Positions 10,076 to 20,403 of a stretch of 64,000 bases of DNA are shown piece by piece; the stretch's first letter is position 1, and each line of letters begins with the position of its first letter. A program made the position numbers and the translations under genes. The notes under the pieces were generated by a model. It worked only from the letters and a program-made list of their open reading frames with translations, made no database searches and was not told where the DNA came from. The stretch lies in NCBI GenBank assembly GCA_015501075.1, contig JADNYJ010000024.1, positions 186,001 to 250,000 on the forward strand, read 5' to 3'. The DNA comes from Gymnopilus junonius (lineage: Eukaryota; Basidiomycota; Agaricomycetes; Agaricales; Galerinaceae).

Positions 10076-12240
10076 ATGTATCGAGCCCTACCCGTGTCGA
10101 GGCAAGTTGCCTCGACCTCTAACAGGCAGGGTCTGAGAGTCGTCAGACGGGTAAATTTCATGTCTCTACTTCAATAGTCTGGTTCACTGATACGTTCTGC
10201 ACTAGCGCCTGGCCACGGAGGCTACATCGGCACCGAAGAAAAAGAAAATTTTCCGACGCATTATTGTAACCACGGCCGCTGTGACTAGCACATTCTATGT
10301 CGGCAGCGCTTTCTTGGCTTTCCATAACCAGGCCTACTACGACTTGTTCACTGAGCATGTTCCTCTGGCTCAAACAGTGCTCGAATTTGGCGAGAGCAAT
10401 GGATGGGATAGTCTGACATTCGAAGATGTCACCGAGGCTGGCACCGGTATCGTGGTCACCACTTATAACTTCGTGAGGGACACAATAAACGATTACACGA
10501 GACCGTCGGAAACCGTTGAGAAGGGCAAGGTTCCAGTCTCGGCGCCAAAATCACAAGAAGGAAAGACATTAGAGCCAGCGTCTCAGCAAACCAAGCCTGC
10601 GGTTAAAGTCAGCAAGAAGGTCGTATCCAAAGCTGAACCCGCTGTTCAGGAGAAGAAGGACACAACCAAGGAGGATGTCAAGAATGGTTTAAAGAAAATC
10701 GCTGAGAAAGTCGAGACTACCGCAAAGGATATCGTCGACAAAGCCCGATACGAAGGCGATGAATTGGTGCAAAGAGCTGAAGCTGCTATTGCTGGAAAGC
10801 CTTATGACAAGGGTGCATCCAGTTCCGTTGAAACGCCCTCTGATAAAACTTCTACTGCAAACGTCTACGACCGCCCATTACCCATTGGTTTCGAACCCCC
10901 TCCCGGCTTCTCTCGACCATCTCCACCCAAGCCTAAACCTGCTGAAGCAAAACCTGCCGAAAAATCCTCTGAGCCAGAGCCCCAACCCATGCAATTGCCC
11001 TCGGTTAAGCCGGTCGTCGCCACTGCTTCAGAACCTGTCATCACACAACTTGCTGGTACTATTGATAACCTGGCGTCTTTCCTGAAATCCGATCCTGAGG
11101 CTGCTCAAAAGGCCGGTGATGTCCTCGAGACCGCTAAAAGTGATCTAGCTGCATTGGTGGACAGGATTGAAGCAGTCAAGGAGCATGAAAGAAGTGCATT
11201 AGAAACAAAACTTGACGAGCAAACGCGAGAATATACCCTAAAGCTCATGGAATTGGAGATGGAGGCCCAGGATAAACTTGATAGTCAAGAAGAAGGATTC
11301 AAGCAACTTCTAGGGCAAGAACGATCCAAACTTATTCAGGCCTATCGAGAGAAGCTGGAAAATGAACTCAAAGCGCAGACTGAGCTTATAAATGAACGGT
11401 AAAAAATGTCATCATTCTTTTTTTCATGTACTGATATTCATGCACCTTATAGATTGAAAGAGGAAGTCATCGCTCAAGGAATTGAACTACAGCGGCGGTG
11501 GATACGTGATATCAAGATGCGGGTCGAGCAAGAACGAGGCGGTCGTCTGGCTAAACTCGACGAACTATCTGCCAATCTGAAACGCTTAGAAGGCATTGCA
11601 CTTGCTAACTCAGCCCATCTCGACGAAAATCTCCGTATTCATTCACTCTGGTCAGCTATCCGAGCGCTCAGCAATAGCACTGTTTCTTCTGCTGTGCGGA
11701 AACCTTTCCGAGATGAGTTACGTGTGCTGCGGCACATCACTGCTGCCCGAGAGGACCACATTGTTTCCGCAACGCTTGATTCTTTGGAATCTACGGATAT
11801 TCCGGACGTGGGTGTCGAGCCTTTCGCTGACCTTGCGACTTGGTTCGTCAACGAAGTCTCTCCAAAAGTATCGCAAGTCGCGTTGGTGCCAGATCAGAAT
11901 GCAGGTGTTCTGTCATATATTGCCAGCCGTGCTCTTTCTAGTTTGAGGTTCAAGCGCCAGGGACTCGTTCCTGGAGATGATGTCTTAAGCGTCCTCGCTA
12001 GAGCAGAATACTATTTGAACGAGAAGAATCTGGACTTTGCCACTCGGGAACTCAATCAATTGAAGGGCCCTGCAAAGGTACTGCTTCATGATTGGCTTGA
12101 AGCTGCTCGTAGAAGACTAGAGGTGCAGCAGGTTTTAGAGGTAATGGTCCAAACCAGTCTTGTTATGTCGAATATACTCATAATTACATTAATAGGCTAT
12201 ACAGACAGAAGCCACCCACGCTTCCCTTCTTGTCATATAA
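10076..12240 (+). CDS. MIC60: MICOS subunit Mic60 (mitofilin), 666 aa
   Basis: Four exons: 10076-10150, 10206-11398, 11453-12140 and 12196-12240; 2001 nt (667 codons). The N-terminus MYRALPVSRQVASTS is rich in Arg and Ser and lacks acids, as a mitochondrial presequence should. A membrane segment follows (IIVTTAAVTSTFYVGSAFLA), then a long Lys/Pro/Glu-rich linker and a coiled coil. The C-terminal mitofilin domain ends with YYLNEKNLDFATRELNQLKG, a W-LEAARRRLEVQQ helix and EATHASLLVI. Mic60 sits in the inner membrane, forms crista junctions and contacts outer-membrane machinery. The gene is convergent with its neighbour at 12323, with only 82 bp between the stop codons. Confidence 0.94.
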
Positions 12241-12322
12241 ATGCAATGGACGCAATTCTTAGAGATGTGTGAACAAAATGTTACCCGATATGAAGGTTTT
12301 GCCAATGTGGAGGTAATCATTT

Positions 12323-13648
12323 TCAGAAATACCCAGGTTGCATGGGCATGCCACCCATCATCGGAGGTAGAGCTTGAGGTAAGCCTGCTGGCTGAGCATC
12401 GAATGGCATGGTTGGCACACAAGAGCCTCCCATTGCACACTCACATATCACTTGTGCTCTTCTTACAACGGTCTAAAGGACCAAAAGTGAAATTTTGAAT
12501 ATGTCTGAGTAGAAACGCATTTACCTGGACAGTTTCCTCCATACCAGGTACAGTACCAGTTCGAGAAACTTTGACTAGCCCAGGAAAAATCGTCGCACCA
12601 ACGCGATCTGTCTCGCCTCTTTCGCTCTTCAGACACCTCTTCACAAGCTCGATCTGACGTGGGTATAGCACGCTGCCCAGCTCAGGGACGAAGGCACGGT
12701 AGAATGCGTCACTTGAAGATGCCCCAGATCCATGAAGCATGCGCGAGAACGTGTAGGCAGATTCGAGGATGGAAACACCTCCCGATGCTGGGATCTTTCC
12801 ATTGAGCATTTTCATTAGCTCTGGTACCTGTTCATACAAGATGCTCAATGTCATGTCAGGCGTGCATGAATCAACAGCTGCTGAGAAAGTCTGTCTTCTC
12901 CACACGCTTGCCACGGTCGGATCACCTAGGACATATTAACACAATTCCAATCGGTCACCAAACTGCTTACGGGCAAAAATATGCTCATGAATCCTCGTTA
13001 GCTGAATATTTGCTTCTGTAGAATTGGTAACAATGAGGCAGTTGATGATCCCTTCTGAAATTGTTTCCGCCATTGCATGCCGAAGGTAACTCTGGACTTG
13101 CATAGGCGTAGCTTCCACTTGATTTGGAGTGACATCGAGGCCGCTAACGATGTCATTCAAGATTGCTGCACATAAGTCCTGCAGAGGAACCGGAGGCGCA
13201 CGAATGACATCCGCTGCCCATCGGTTAATGAGTTTATCAAGTTGAGATGCCGAGTTCTGAGAGATAGGAATTCAAGGGGAGAAAGAGAGATCTTGTCAGT
13301 TAACCCGAGTATGATGTTGCCGGCATCGAATCTTTGCGTACTTTAATCGAAAAATCGTCAACAGTGTTGCCATTATGCCCACCGATGGCAGGGTTCGAAA
13401 CGCCCTCCAGCAATGCAATGCGCGCCCGCAGTTGTGCAACCTGTCTTTCCTGTTCTTCCAACTGTTGCCTCTGCTGTTCTACCTTTTCGTGGGCTATACG
13501 CTACTCGAAAAGTAGATCAGCGGCAATCATCTGGATGGAACAGAAAACTCACGAAGTTGGTCAAAGCATAGCGGTACTGGTCTCCAGAAACGACGTCCGG
13601 TTGCACTGGCTGTAGTTGTGAATAAGGAGGACTCTGCTGGTATGCCAT
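12323..13648 (-). CDS. Conserved protein of unknown function, 363 aa
   Basis: Five exons: 13648-13553, 13500-13342, 13256-12971, 12925-12525 and 12472-12323; 1092 nt (364 codons). The N-terminus is Gln/Pro-rich (MAYQQSPPYSQLQPVQ). Exon 2 is a Gln/Glu/Arg heptad region (EQQRQQLEEQERQVAQLRA), a probable coiled coil. The centre is all-helical in look, with VASVWRRQTFSAAV, FYRAFVPELGSVLYPRQIEL and KRCLKSERGETDRVG. The tail is Met/Pro/Gly-rich (MMGGMPMQPGYF). I do not recognise the family. The clean exon arithmetic and absence of low-complexity sequence in the core argue that it is a real, constrained gene. Confidence 0.82.
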
Positions 13649-14212
13649 GCACTATTCTGTCCTGTCAAAGGAATGTAGTGGTTAACAGTTTAAACGAAGA
13701 TGCGGAACTTCAACTTGGACTCGGATGCTGCAGGGGGTTAATAACGCAAGCTACCTCAGGTTGCGATGTGCGTTTTATATCATAACCTGATACTCCTGTC
13801 AAGAAGAATGGATTACTTCCGGCGCTTTTGGGTTCCCGTTTCAAGCTGCATTCAGAATTGCACGGAACGACGGAGCAAAAATCTGTCAAGGATCGACAGA
13901 GCTGAGCACTGCTCCCAATCATGGAATCCAGCCTCGACCCAAGCAGACTTGAAATCCAAGTAACGGATTCAAGTTCTTGTGTTCTATTTCTAGCGGCCAT
14001 TCAAACCTTGCCCACCACCTCACATGGCCCGGTATTTGGTCATACTTTTGCGTCTTCTCTTCAAATTATATAGAGCGATGTTACCATGATTTCATTATCA
14101 TATTTTCCGTACCGTTTCTAGGAGATATACTGACGAACTCATGGCACCGAGTGGGGCCAAGCTGAGCAGTTCTTTACTCCGCAAGGAGAGAAGGGTATAT
14201 TACATACACAGG
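13649..14212. other. Intergenic stretch without a supported gene
   Basis: About 0.56 kb between two minus-strand genes. A 97-codon minus ORF (13710-14000) has no motif and lacks splice-linked partners, so I leave it out. Confidence 0.55.
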
Positions 14213-16028
14213 CTACCTTACACTAAGACCACTTAGGCCAAAATCGTTCACCGTTTCACTGGACTTCGCTATATCATCGAAAGGATCACGCACGCTTCCT
14301 GTCTTCGATCGCCAAAGTTGGGTGTAAAGAGCCTTGATCTTTTGCAGTTCGGCATCAACAGCTGCTGTTCTACTGGCAAGTGCTAGGAAGGTCGAGTGCT
14401 GCGCTTGAAGTGTCGCTGCAATGTCTAGAACGATGGCTCGTCAGCAGGGAATCTAAAACTGGGTTACTTGGTTTCACGGACTCTGAGGTGTCTGCATGGA
14501 ACCTGACGCAGAAGCGAGCTTCCTTTCAATTTGCTGCGAAATTTGTTCCAGCGTCAGTAAGTGGTTGATCATAACTTTGGGTCATGACATCGAACCTCAA
14601 TCGTCGACTTGTACCACGCCAGTCTCTCCTTCATCTGATCTGTCACGCGGGTGAAATATCTGGTGAAACTGTTAAATAAAAGCATTTAACGGAAAAACTT
14701 CCGAAACTCACTCAAGGGGGAAAGTAGCGTGGTCTTTGAGGTAGGTGTTCCCACTTTGCGGATTCCTAAAGCCATCAATGATGCGTGTTGCAACTATGGT
14801 GTCTTCTACGGCTTGGTCGACCTTCTCTTTCAGATCCTTTGTCATGTGGAGATCATTTCGGATGGTAGTTGCGGTATTGATTAGTTCCTGAGAAGACGCA
14901 TGTATGAGAAAAGATGCCATTGAAAGAACCTGGTGAATTCACTTTATTTAGCTGGCGTATAGCTTCGCGACTTTTCATAGGTTCGTCACCTAACTTACGC
15001 TGCTGGAGGTCCTTGCATATCTGAACGCGGCCTTGTATGAACGTACTGATAAGCGGAAGTCAGAATAAATATTTACATAAGCAGCGACGTAGCGCTTACT
15101 CGATGTTCTCCAGTACTTTCTTCACTTCATCTGGTAAGTCATTAAACTTGGTAGATTTGATGAAAGGAGGAGGCCCAAGGGTTTGTGATGGACCAGTAGG
15201 CTGCGCAAACCTTTGCAGAATGGCATTATGGCCTGGTAGCAATGAATCTAAACAGACTTCACGCACCCTCCACTATTATAGAAAAGTCCTCACATGTCAG
15301 TTGTTGGCAAACAACGAAGAAAAATCCAGCCTTACAGTTGTTGCTGTTGTGGTTGTTGGGATTTACTTCCAAAAAGAGTACTCCCTCCCAAGTTGCCGAA
15401 TGCACCGCCGGTGTTTATACTCCCAAATGCTCCTGCAGGTAAAGTGGCTTGTGGTTGCAATGGATTGGTTGTGGCGGAGCCAAAGAGACCACTTTGCTGG
15501 GGTTGTTGAGTACTCGTATTCGTTCCAAATAGAGATCCTCCTCCGAAGACATTGGTCTGTTGCTGAGGCTGTTGTTGCTGTGCTTGGCCAAACAAGCTAC
15601 CTACAGGTTGTTGCTGTTGTTGTTGTTGGGGCTGTCCAAAGAGACTTCCTGTAGGCTGCTGCTGTTGAGGTTGGCCGAACAAGCTACCCGTTGGTTGTTG
15701 CTGCTGAGGTTGACCAAACAGACTACCTGTAGGTTGTTGCTGCTGCTGCTGAGGTTGCCCGAACAAGCTTCCACCAGGCTGCTGTTGGGTTTGTTGCTGA
15801 TTTTGGCCAAAAGCGCTGAAAGCATTTGTGTTTTGCTGCTGGTTTTGGCCAAAGGCGGAAGTGCTAGATCCCGAAGGTTGTTGCTGGGGTTGATTGCTGC
15901 CAAAGACAGAACTTGTGCCAGTGGTGGCGGGCTTCATTCCAAAAGCTGAAAGACTGGAGATGGAAGGCAATTTCTTTTGGAATATGTTAACTATGAGTTG
16001 AAGTTACATACCTTGTTGGAAACGCCAT
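14213..16028 (-). CDS. NUP49: FG nucleoporin of the Nup62 complex (Nup49/Nup58 type), 452 aa
   Basis: Eight exons: 16028-16012, 15953-15367, 15247-15100, 15045-14943, 14887-14712, 14659-14596, 14533-14482 and 14424-14213; 1359 nt (453 codons). The N-terminal half is FG/SLFG repeats spaced by poly-Gln. The C-terminal half is a predicted coiled coil: KTKFNDLPDEVKK-like start, ELINTATTIRNDLHMTKDLK, IIDGFRNPQSGN, YFTRVTDQMKERLAWYKSTIE, then TLQAQHSTFLALASRTAAVD and YTQLWRSKTGS. That order fits Nup49 (animal Nup58), which lines the central channel of the nuclear pore with Nsp1/Nup62 and Nup57/Nup54. The exon 2 to 3 junction uses a GTAAAT donor at 15366, chosen because it keeps phase. A GTAAGT inside exon 4 (near 14998) looks like a decoy. 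Confidence 0.85.
15551..15769 (-). repeat. Tandem SLFGQ-polyQ repeat in the nucleoporin
   Basis: Five in-frame units of the form SLFGQ(P/A)Q4-7 with short PTG/PVG links, about 39-48 nt each and CAA/CAG-rich. They encode the GLFG-type cohesive repeats of the pore channel. The plus strand shows them as a TTG/CTG-rich mirror that produces a long spurious ORF (15037-15654). Confidence 0.85.
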
Positions 16029-17138
16029 GTTTTCCTAGCCACTGCTGAGCTGGAGAATATAAGATAAATAGATAGCGCTTGGATAGCGCGGCTCGAATTT
16101 CGTTTGAACGCGATGTTTGCACGTGCCAACCCTGCGACTCAAAGAGTGCTTACATAAGGAACAGATTTGCTATAAATTAAAATGGCTCTCAGCGCTCTTT
16201 AAGTTTGCTTGCAAGCCCGCTTGTTCCTGCACGAAGAAAATTAAATTGGGTCTGATCTTTGTTGTTCCGGAAGGTGCCTCTTTCATTATCATATCATATC
16301 ATCCAGAGTCCGAGTTTGACTGCACCGACTATGACGCGTATCCAATTGGCTGGTTATTTTAGGGCAAGGGCAAGGCACTTCGTTATCCAATACACATCAA
16401 TAGAGGTTATCTGCAAATTCCGTTCAAACAAAAAAGTGGAGCCTACCGGGTCTCTGATTGGTTGAAGGCCCTACTTTTTGCCTTATGAGGGCATATTTTT
16501 CGTTCGTTCAGAAGTTGCAAATAATCTCTAATGCTGTAAAGTGCATCTCTGTCCAAGAGTCTAAGAATCTTCCACGTCATGTTATTTTCTTCACTTGTGA
16601 GAGGAACCAACTGCTAATCTCCGTAATATGAATTGCTGAGGATGAAGGACGGGTGGTAAAGGGTCGATACCATTTGGAGTAAAGTGAGGTGACATTAACG
16701 GGCCGATGTATGGGGTACATAATCTCTCCAGCCGTCCACCAGGTTGACCAAACTTGAAACGTCTGTCCATTTCCAAGTGTTGAGGGCGGAAAGCACCCAT
16801 CTGCCACGCATTCGCTCATTGTCGGGTAGGCTCTTGACCTGTGTGCCCTTAAGAATGTCCTAATCGTTGTTGTGATCGATATCAGACAAGCGCCATTATC
16901 GACTAGTTCTCTTTCAAACACGACCGTCGTTCTAATATCGTGCCACGTGCAGTGAATTATCCATCGTACGAATTTCTGTCTGTACCGGTAGGAAAGTTGC
17001 ATTTATGACTACCATATAGCCAACCAGTTCCCCGTCTTTCCCGCCACATTACCCCATACCGTTCAACCATCCCCAATTTATTTAACAAGTTCTCTCTACC
17101 CCGCATTCTTACTCCGAAGTATCTCAATCTAGCATTTA
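16029..17138. other. Divergent intergenic region, NUP49 / trehalase
   Basis: About 1.1 kb between divergent genes. It contains both promoters. A 141-codon minus ORF (16577-17002) has no family signal and odd composition; I treat it as chance. Confidence 0.55.
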
Positions 17139-19931
17139 ATGCCACCAGCATCGCTTTATCACCCAGCTGCCGTCACCTTCCTCGACGATCAAGCCCCAAG
17201 GCCTGTCAACGTCGACGCGGCCACTTACTATGGTGGCAATGAGTCGTTCCATCGCTCACGCACCTACAGCCAGGTATGAGGTTCTGGACATCTACCTGAC
17301 ACGTCCTAACTCCAGTATCAGTCCCAGGCCCATGGTTACAAACCCAAGAAATTGCCTGCCTTCCAAGAGGACTGGCATCTACGTCCTCGTCGCATGTCCC
17401 ATGATGAGAAGTCCGTCTCTGGCCCACCTAGGCGGTTCCTCATCGATGTCGAAGAGACTATTCGTGTAATTCTTGAACAGGAAGACACAGATGGCGATTT
17501 CCAAATCAGCGTTACCGACGCTGGCCCAAAGATGATGGCTTTGGGAACGGCCACTAGCAATGGTTTCAAAACATTTGACATCAGGGTTTGTCTTCCTCTC
17601 GTTGTCTATTACCCAAAAACCTTGATTGACGTCAATCACAGGGTACCTATATGTTGTCGAACCTTCTCCAAGAGCTTGCCCTCGCTCGCGACCACAACAG
17701 GAAGCGTATCGTTTTAGATGAGGCTCGACTGACTGAGAACCCTGTTGACCGTTTGTCGAGGATGATTAAGCACTCTTTCTGGCATTCCCTTACACGACGC
17801 ATTGATGGCGATGGTCTTGAAATTATTACTGCCGACCCCAAAAATCGGACTGGGCGTGTAAATCCGCGTATCTACGTCCCTCACGGAGAACCGGCAATGG
17901 CTGAGTATTACCGGAAGGTGGCTAAGGAAAAACCTCACATGAACCTGGACGTTCAAGTCCTCCCTGAGAAGCCAGATGATCCAGTATTTGTGAAGAGTCT
18001 CAATTCTAAACCCGGCCTGTTAGCCTTGGCGATGGAAGAGGTGGATGATGGCGCCGGTGGAAAGACATTGAAGGGAATTCCCTTCATCGTTCCTGGTGCT
18101 CGATTTAATGAGGTCGGTCAAATCATACATCTCCAGTCGTGTTTCGAGAGTTGACAGCGTTGCTCATAGCTCTACAACTGGGATTCTTACTTCATCACTT
18201 TAGGCTTACTTGTCGACGGCCAGGTCAATATGGCCAAAGGCATGGTTGAGCACTTCATTTTCGAGATCAAACATTATGGCAAAATCTTGAATGGTAGCCG
18301 AAGCTACTATCTCTGTCGTACGCAGCCACCCTTCCTGACGGACATGGCACTTCAGATTTATAACCAGTTGGACCGATCTGACGTCGACTCTAACCGAGAT
18401 TGGCTGAAGAGGGCAATCCAGGCGGCTATCAAAGAGTACCACACTATCTGGGTGGCAGAGCCTCGAATTGATCCCAAGACAGGACTCTCGCGTTACCGCC
18501 CAGATGGACTTGGTATTCCACCGGAGACGGAGGCGACGCATTTCACTCATATCCTCGAGCCCTATGCAGCTAAGCATGGCCTGTCCGTGTTGGAGTTTAG
18601 CGAAAAGTACAACGACGGCAGTTTGAAAGAACCGGGGCTCGATGAATACTTCTTGCACGATCGTTCTGTTCGTGAATCTGGTCATGACACCACCTACAGG
18701 TTTGAGAAGCGCTGCGCCAACCTTGGTACCATTGATTTACAGTGCCTGCTTTATAAATACGAAGTCGATATTGGTACAGCTATTCGCGAGGTGTTCGATG
18801 ATGAACTGGAGATGGAGGAAGATTTCCCTCTGGCGCCATTCCCTCCCTCCGCTGAGTCTTATGCGAACCCCCGCAGAGAAAGGTCAAGAGCCGTGCCCAA
18901 AAGAGCGACGAATGGTTTGAAAGAGCTGAATACAGGAAGAAGGTGATCGATCAGTATCTCTGGAACGAGAGCAAGAGTTTGTATCTCGATTATGATACGG
19001 TTGCTGAAAAGCAGATTCTATACGAGAGTGTAACGGCCTTCTGGGCACTTTGGGCTGGCTGCGCCAGCGAAGATCAGGCCTGGAAGCTTGTGTATGCTAT
19101 TTTCATTGATCTACAAATTGACAGGCCCTGACCCTTTTTTCATAAATAAAAGCTCGCGTTCTTTGCAGAAATTTGAAGTCCTCGGCGGTCTCGTTTCAGG
19201 AACAGAGGAGTCTCGTGGAAAGATTTCTTTGGATCGTCCCAACCGACAATGGGATTACCCGTAAGCTACTTTCTCCTCCAAATCGTTATCTTTACTTATG
19301 ACTCTGTGCAGGTATGCCTGGTATGATGATTCTAAATTCCTTCATAGGACTGTTTACTGACCTATATTCAGGCCACCTCATCAGATCATGGCCTGGGTCG
19401 GTTTGGAACGTTATGGATACCTGGAGGAAGCGCAGAGACTCGCCTATCGTTTCCTTTACATGATGACCACTGCTTTCGTCGATTTCAATGGCGTGGTACC
19501 AGAGAAGGTCATCCCACCAATGCTATTTGCCATTTCACCTTGCTCATATTTTTTATTATTATAGTTCGACGCCGTGAAGCTTTCGCACCTCGTTGATGCA
19601 GAATACGGAAACCAAGGTATTGATTTCAAAATGGTTCCTCGTGAAGGCTTTGGTTGGATGAACTGTAAGCTATTTTGTGTCCGAGCCCTATGACTGTACC
19701 AAGTGACCGTCTTCTTTAGCTGCCTACCAAGTTGGTCTTTCCTTCCTGACCACACACATGCGACGTGCCGTAGCTGCTTGTACGAGCCCAGAAGTCTTCT
19801 TCGGTGCTGGAGTCAGTGGAGTTAGTGGCGATACAACTTTAATGACCAATAACCTTCCCCCTTCCGATCCGCTCGGCATGGCAATGGAGACTCTGGACCT
19901 CAGCAACTCTTTGCCGGATATATCTCAGTAA
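17139..19931 (+). CDS. NTH1: Neutral trehalase (with one apparent frame break)
   Basis: Exons: 17139-17273, 17316-17585, 17642-18112, 18170-19089, 19169-19260, 19312-19320 (9 nt), 19372-19507, 19565-19664 and 19720-19931. It hydrolyses cytosolic trehalose to two glucoses. Evidence: a PKA-like site RRMS near residue 70, the calcium-binding loop [12 protein letters not shown] near residue 102, [17 protein letters not shown], the GH37 block [34 protein letters not shown], signature 2 QWDYPYAWPP, and EAEYGNQG-like / EGFGWMNSAYQ. In yeast such enzymes are activated by PKA, 14-3-3 and calcium. The frame changes within exon 4 near the C5 run 18868-18872; one extra base there restores both reading frame and exon phase (about 781 aa). 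A 79-nt intron at 19090-19168 removes a few residues usually present in the family. Confidence 0.92.
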
Positions 19932-20403
19932 GAAGTCAATCCGTCCGATTCTTTTGTCAGATCTACCCCCTTATACTTTCTTTCGAGTTGGGGGCTCGCC
20001 TGGATCCAGTTACATCATGCAGGGCTTAATCTACTCTTACTTCACGTCTTTTAAGTTCATCCTTCCGTCGTTTCATTTCCATTCACCTCTAAATTCTTAA
20101 TACATATAATAGCAGAAACCAATTAGACATAGCATTAGATAGCATTCTCCATTGTACACAGCATATTTCAGTACGTCACTCCATTTCGTTTACATTCTTT
20201 AGAAGATGTCTTTTTTTACATTCAGTAGTTACAAGTTTATTTCCATGTTCTTTCGAGCATGTTCAGTGACTGTCATGATCAGTGTCAGGTAATTTCTAAG
20301 TAAATGATTTACATGTGACTCGGCGCGTGCTTCAGCTTATCCCAAACTTGGCCGGGTCCAACCCTCCTTCAAGGGATCATCCTGCCGCAGCTGGTTATGC
20401 CTG
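19932..20403. other. Intergenic spacer, trehalase to ATG15
   Basis: About 0.47 kb between two genes on the same strand: 3' UTR of trehalase and promoter of ATG15. AT-rich and CT-rich, no gene. Confidence 0.6.

Noticed and set aside
12923..12971. Possible fusion of the 363-aa protein with MIC60 by readthrough
   Set aside because: They are on opposite strands and each has its own stop codon.
13710..14000. Minus-strand ORF of 97 codons
   Set aside because: No motif and no splice-linked exons; composition resembles intergenic DNA.
15037..15654. Plus-strand ORF of 205 codons, and nearby Leu-rich plus ORF 15560-15949
   Set aside because: Mirror images of the poly-Gln FG repeats on the minus strand; Leu/Val runs come from CTG/TTG complement.
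15551..15769. Regular repeats that might look like a CRISPR array
   Set aside because: Units are in-frame protein repeats of a nucleoporin in a eukaryotic genome; spacers are poly-Gln codons, not unique sequence.
16577..17002. Minus-strand ORF of 141 codons upstream of trehalase
   Set aside because: No motif, Trp/Thr-rich odd composition, sits in a divergent promoter region with no splice partners.
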